Below are positions 63,877 to 64,000 of a stretch of 64,000 bases of DNA, piece by piece. The notes under the pieces are model-generated. The model ran no database searches. It was not told the origin of the DNA and saw only the letters and a list, made by a program, of their open reading frames with translations. The stretch comes from Diabrotica undecimpunctata (lineage: Eukaryota; Arthropoda; Insecta; Coleoptera; Chrysomelidae), in the NCBI RefSeq assembly GCF_040954645.1, contig NC_092804.1, forward strand, positions 43,181,753 to 43,245,752, in the 5' to 3' direction. Each line of letters starts with the position of its first letter. The stretch's first letter is position 1. The position numbers were made by a program, and so were the translations under genes.

Positions 63877-64000
63877 AATTAAGATTCGGTCAGGTGGAGA
63901 CCTGTCTCGCTCAATCATAATTAACCCTGAGCTACTACCGACACATTTCTATTACATAGCTACTACTTAAGAGTCCTCAGGAGATACCTTAAAGCAATCG
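63877..64000. other. Window end, nothing recognised
   Basis: Short non-coding stretch after the LINE tail. Confidence 0.5.

Overview
The window is AT-rich animal DNA, most likely from an insect. It has large spliced genes with GT-AG introns, (AT)n microsatellites, and many decayed mobile elements: hAT, mariner, a Tc1/mariner relative, and Jockey-, R1- and RTE/Proto2-like LINEs. The mobile-element mix would suit a beetle, but the sequence alone does not prove the order.

Layout: (1) Positions 1-25460, plus strand, hold the 3' nine exons of a RUSC1/2-type gene with a RUN domain in exon 5 of those seen and a C-terminal SH3 domain. All splice phases join, giving 1326 codons in the window; upstream exons lie outside. 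Its first intron is packed with mobile DNA: two kilobase-scale foldbacks, a Jockey LINE relic, a hairpin element with a 15-bp target duplication, a hAT element with TIRs and a perfect 8-bp duplication, and a tRNA-type SINE. The last intron carries a DD(81)E transposon relic and a very short LINE insertion. (2) Positions 25461-41494 are intergenic: a 2-kb near-palindrome, a nearly full-length LINE whose YADD motif is split by a second insertion, further LINE fragments, a mariner remnant, and a short unrecognised coding-like relic. (3) Positions 41495-51334, minus strand, hold a complete three-exon Rad6/UBE2A-type ubiquitin-conjugating enzyme of 151 aa. Its introns contain a 4.2-kb hAT element that itself received other insertions, and a nest of a hAT remnant inside another element. 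(4) Positions 54590-62198, plus strand, hold three tandem paralogues of a lysine-rich, acidic-tailed, probably nuclear protein that I cannot assign to a known family. Copies 1 and 2 arose by a segmental duplication of about 2 kb. Copy 2 has a 4-bp frameshift that removes half its acidic tail, and its block took in a hAT-derived piece and a LINE after duplication. (5) Positions 62930-63876 hold a LINE 3' portion with a (TAG)n tail.

The three gene groups have no evident functional link: RUSC proteins are vesicle/signalling adaptors, Rad6 ubiquitinates histone H2B and PCNA, and the tandem family looks nuclear or nucleolar. The more unusual material is the tandem family and the abundance of long inverted repeats, at least six of them, which could form hairpin RNAs if transcribed.
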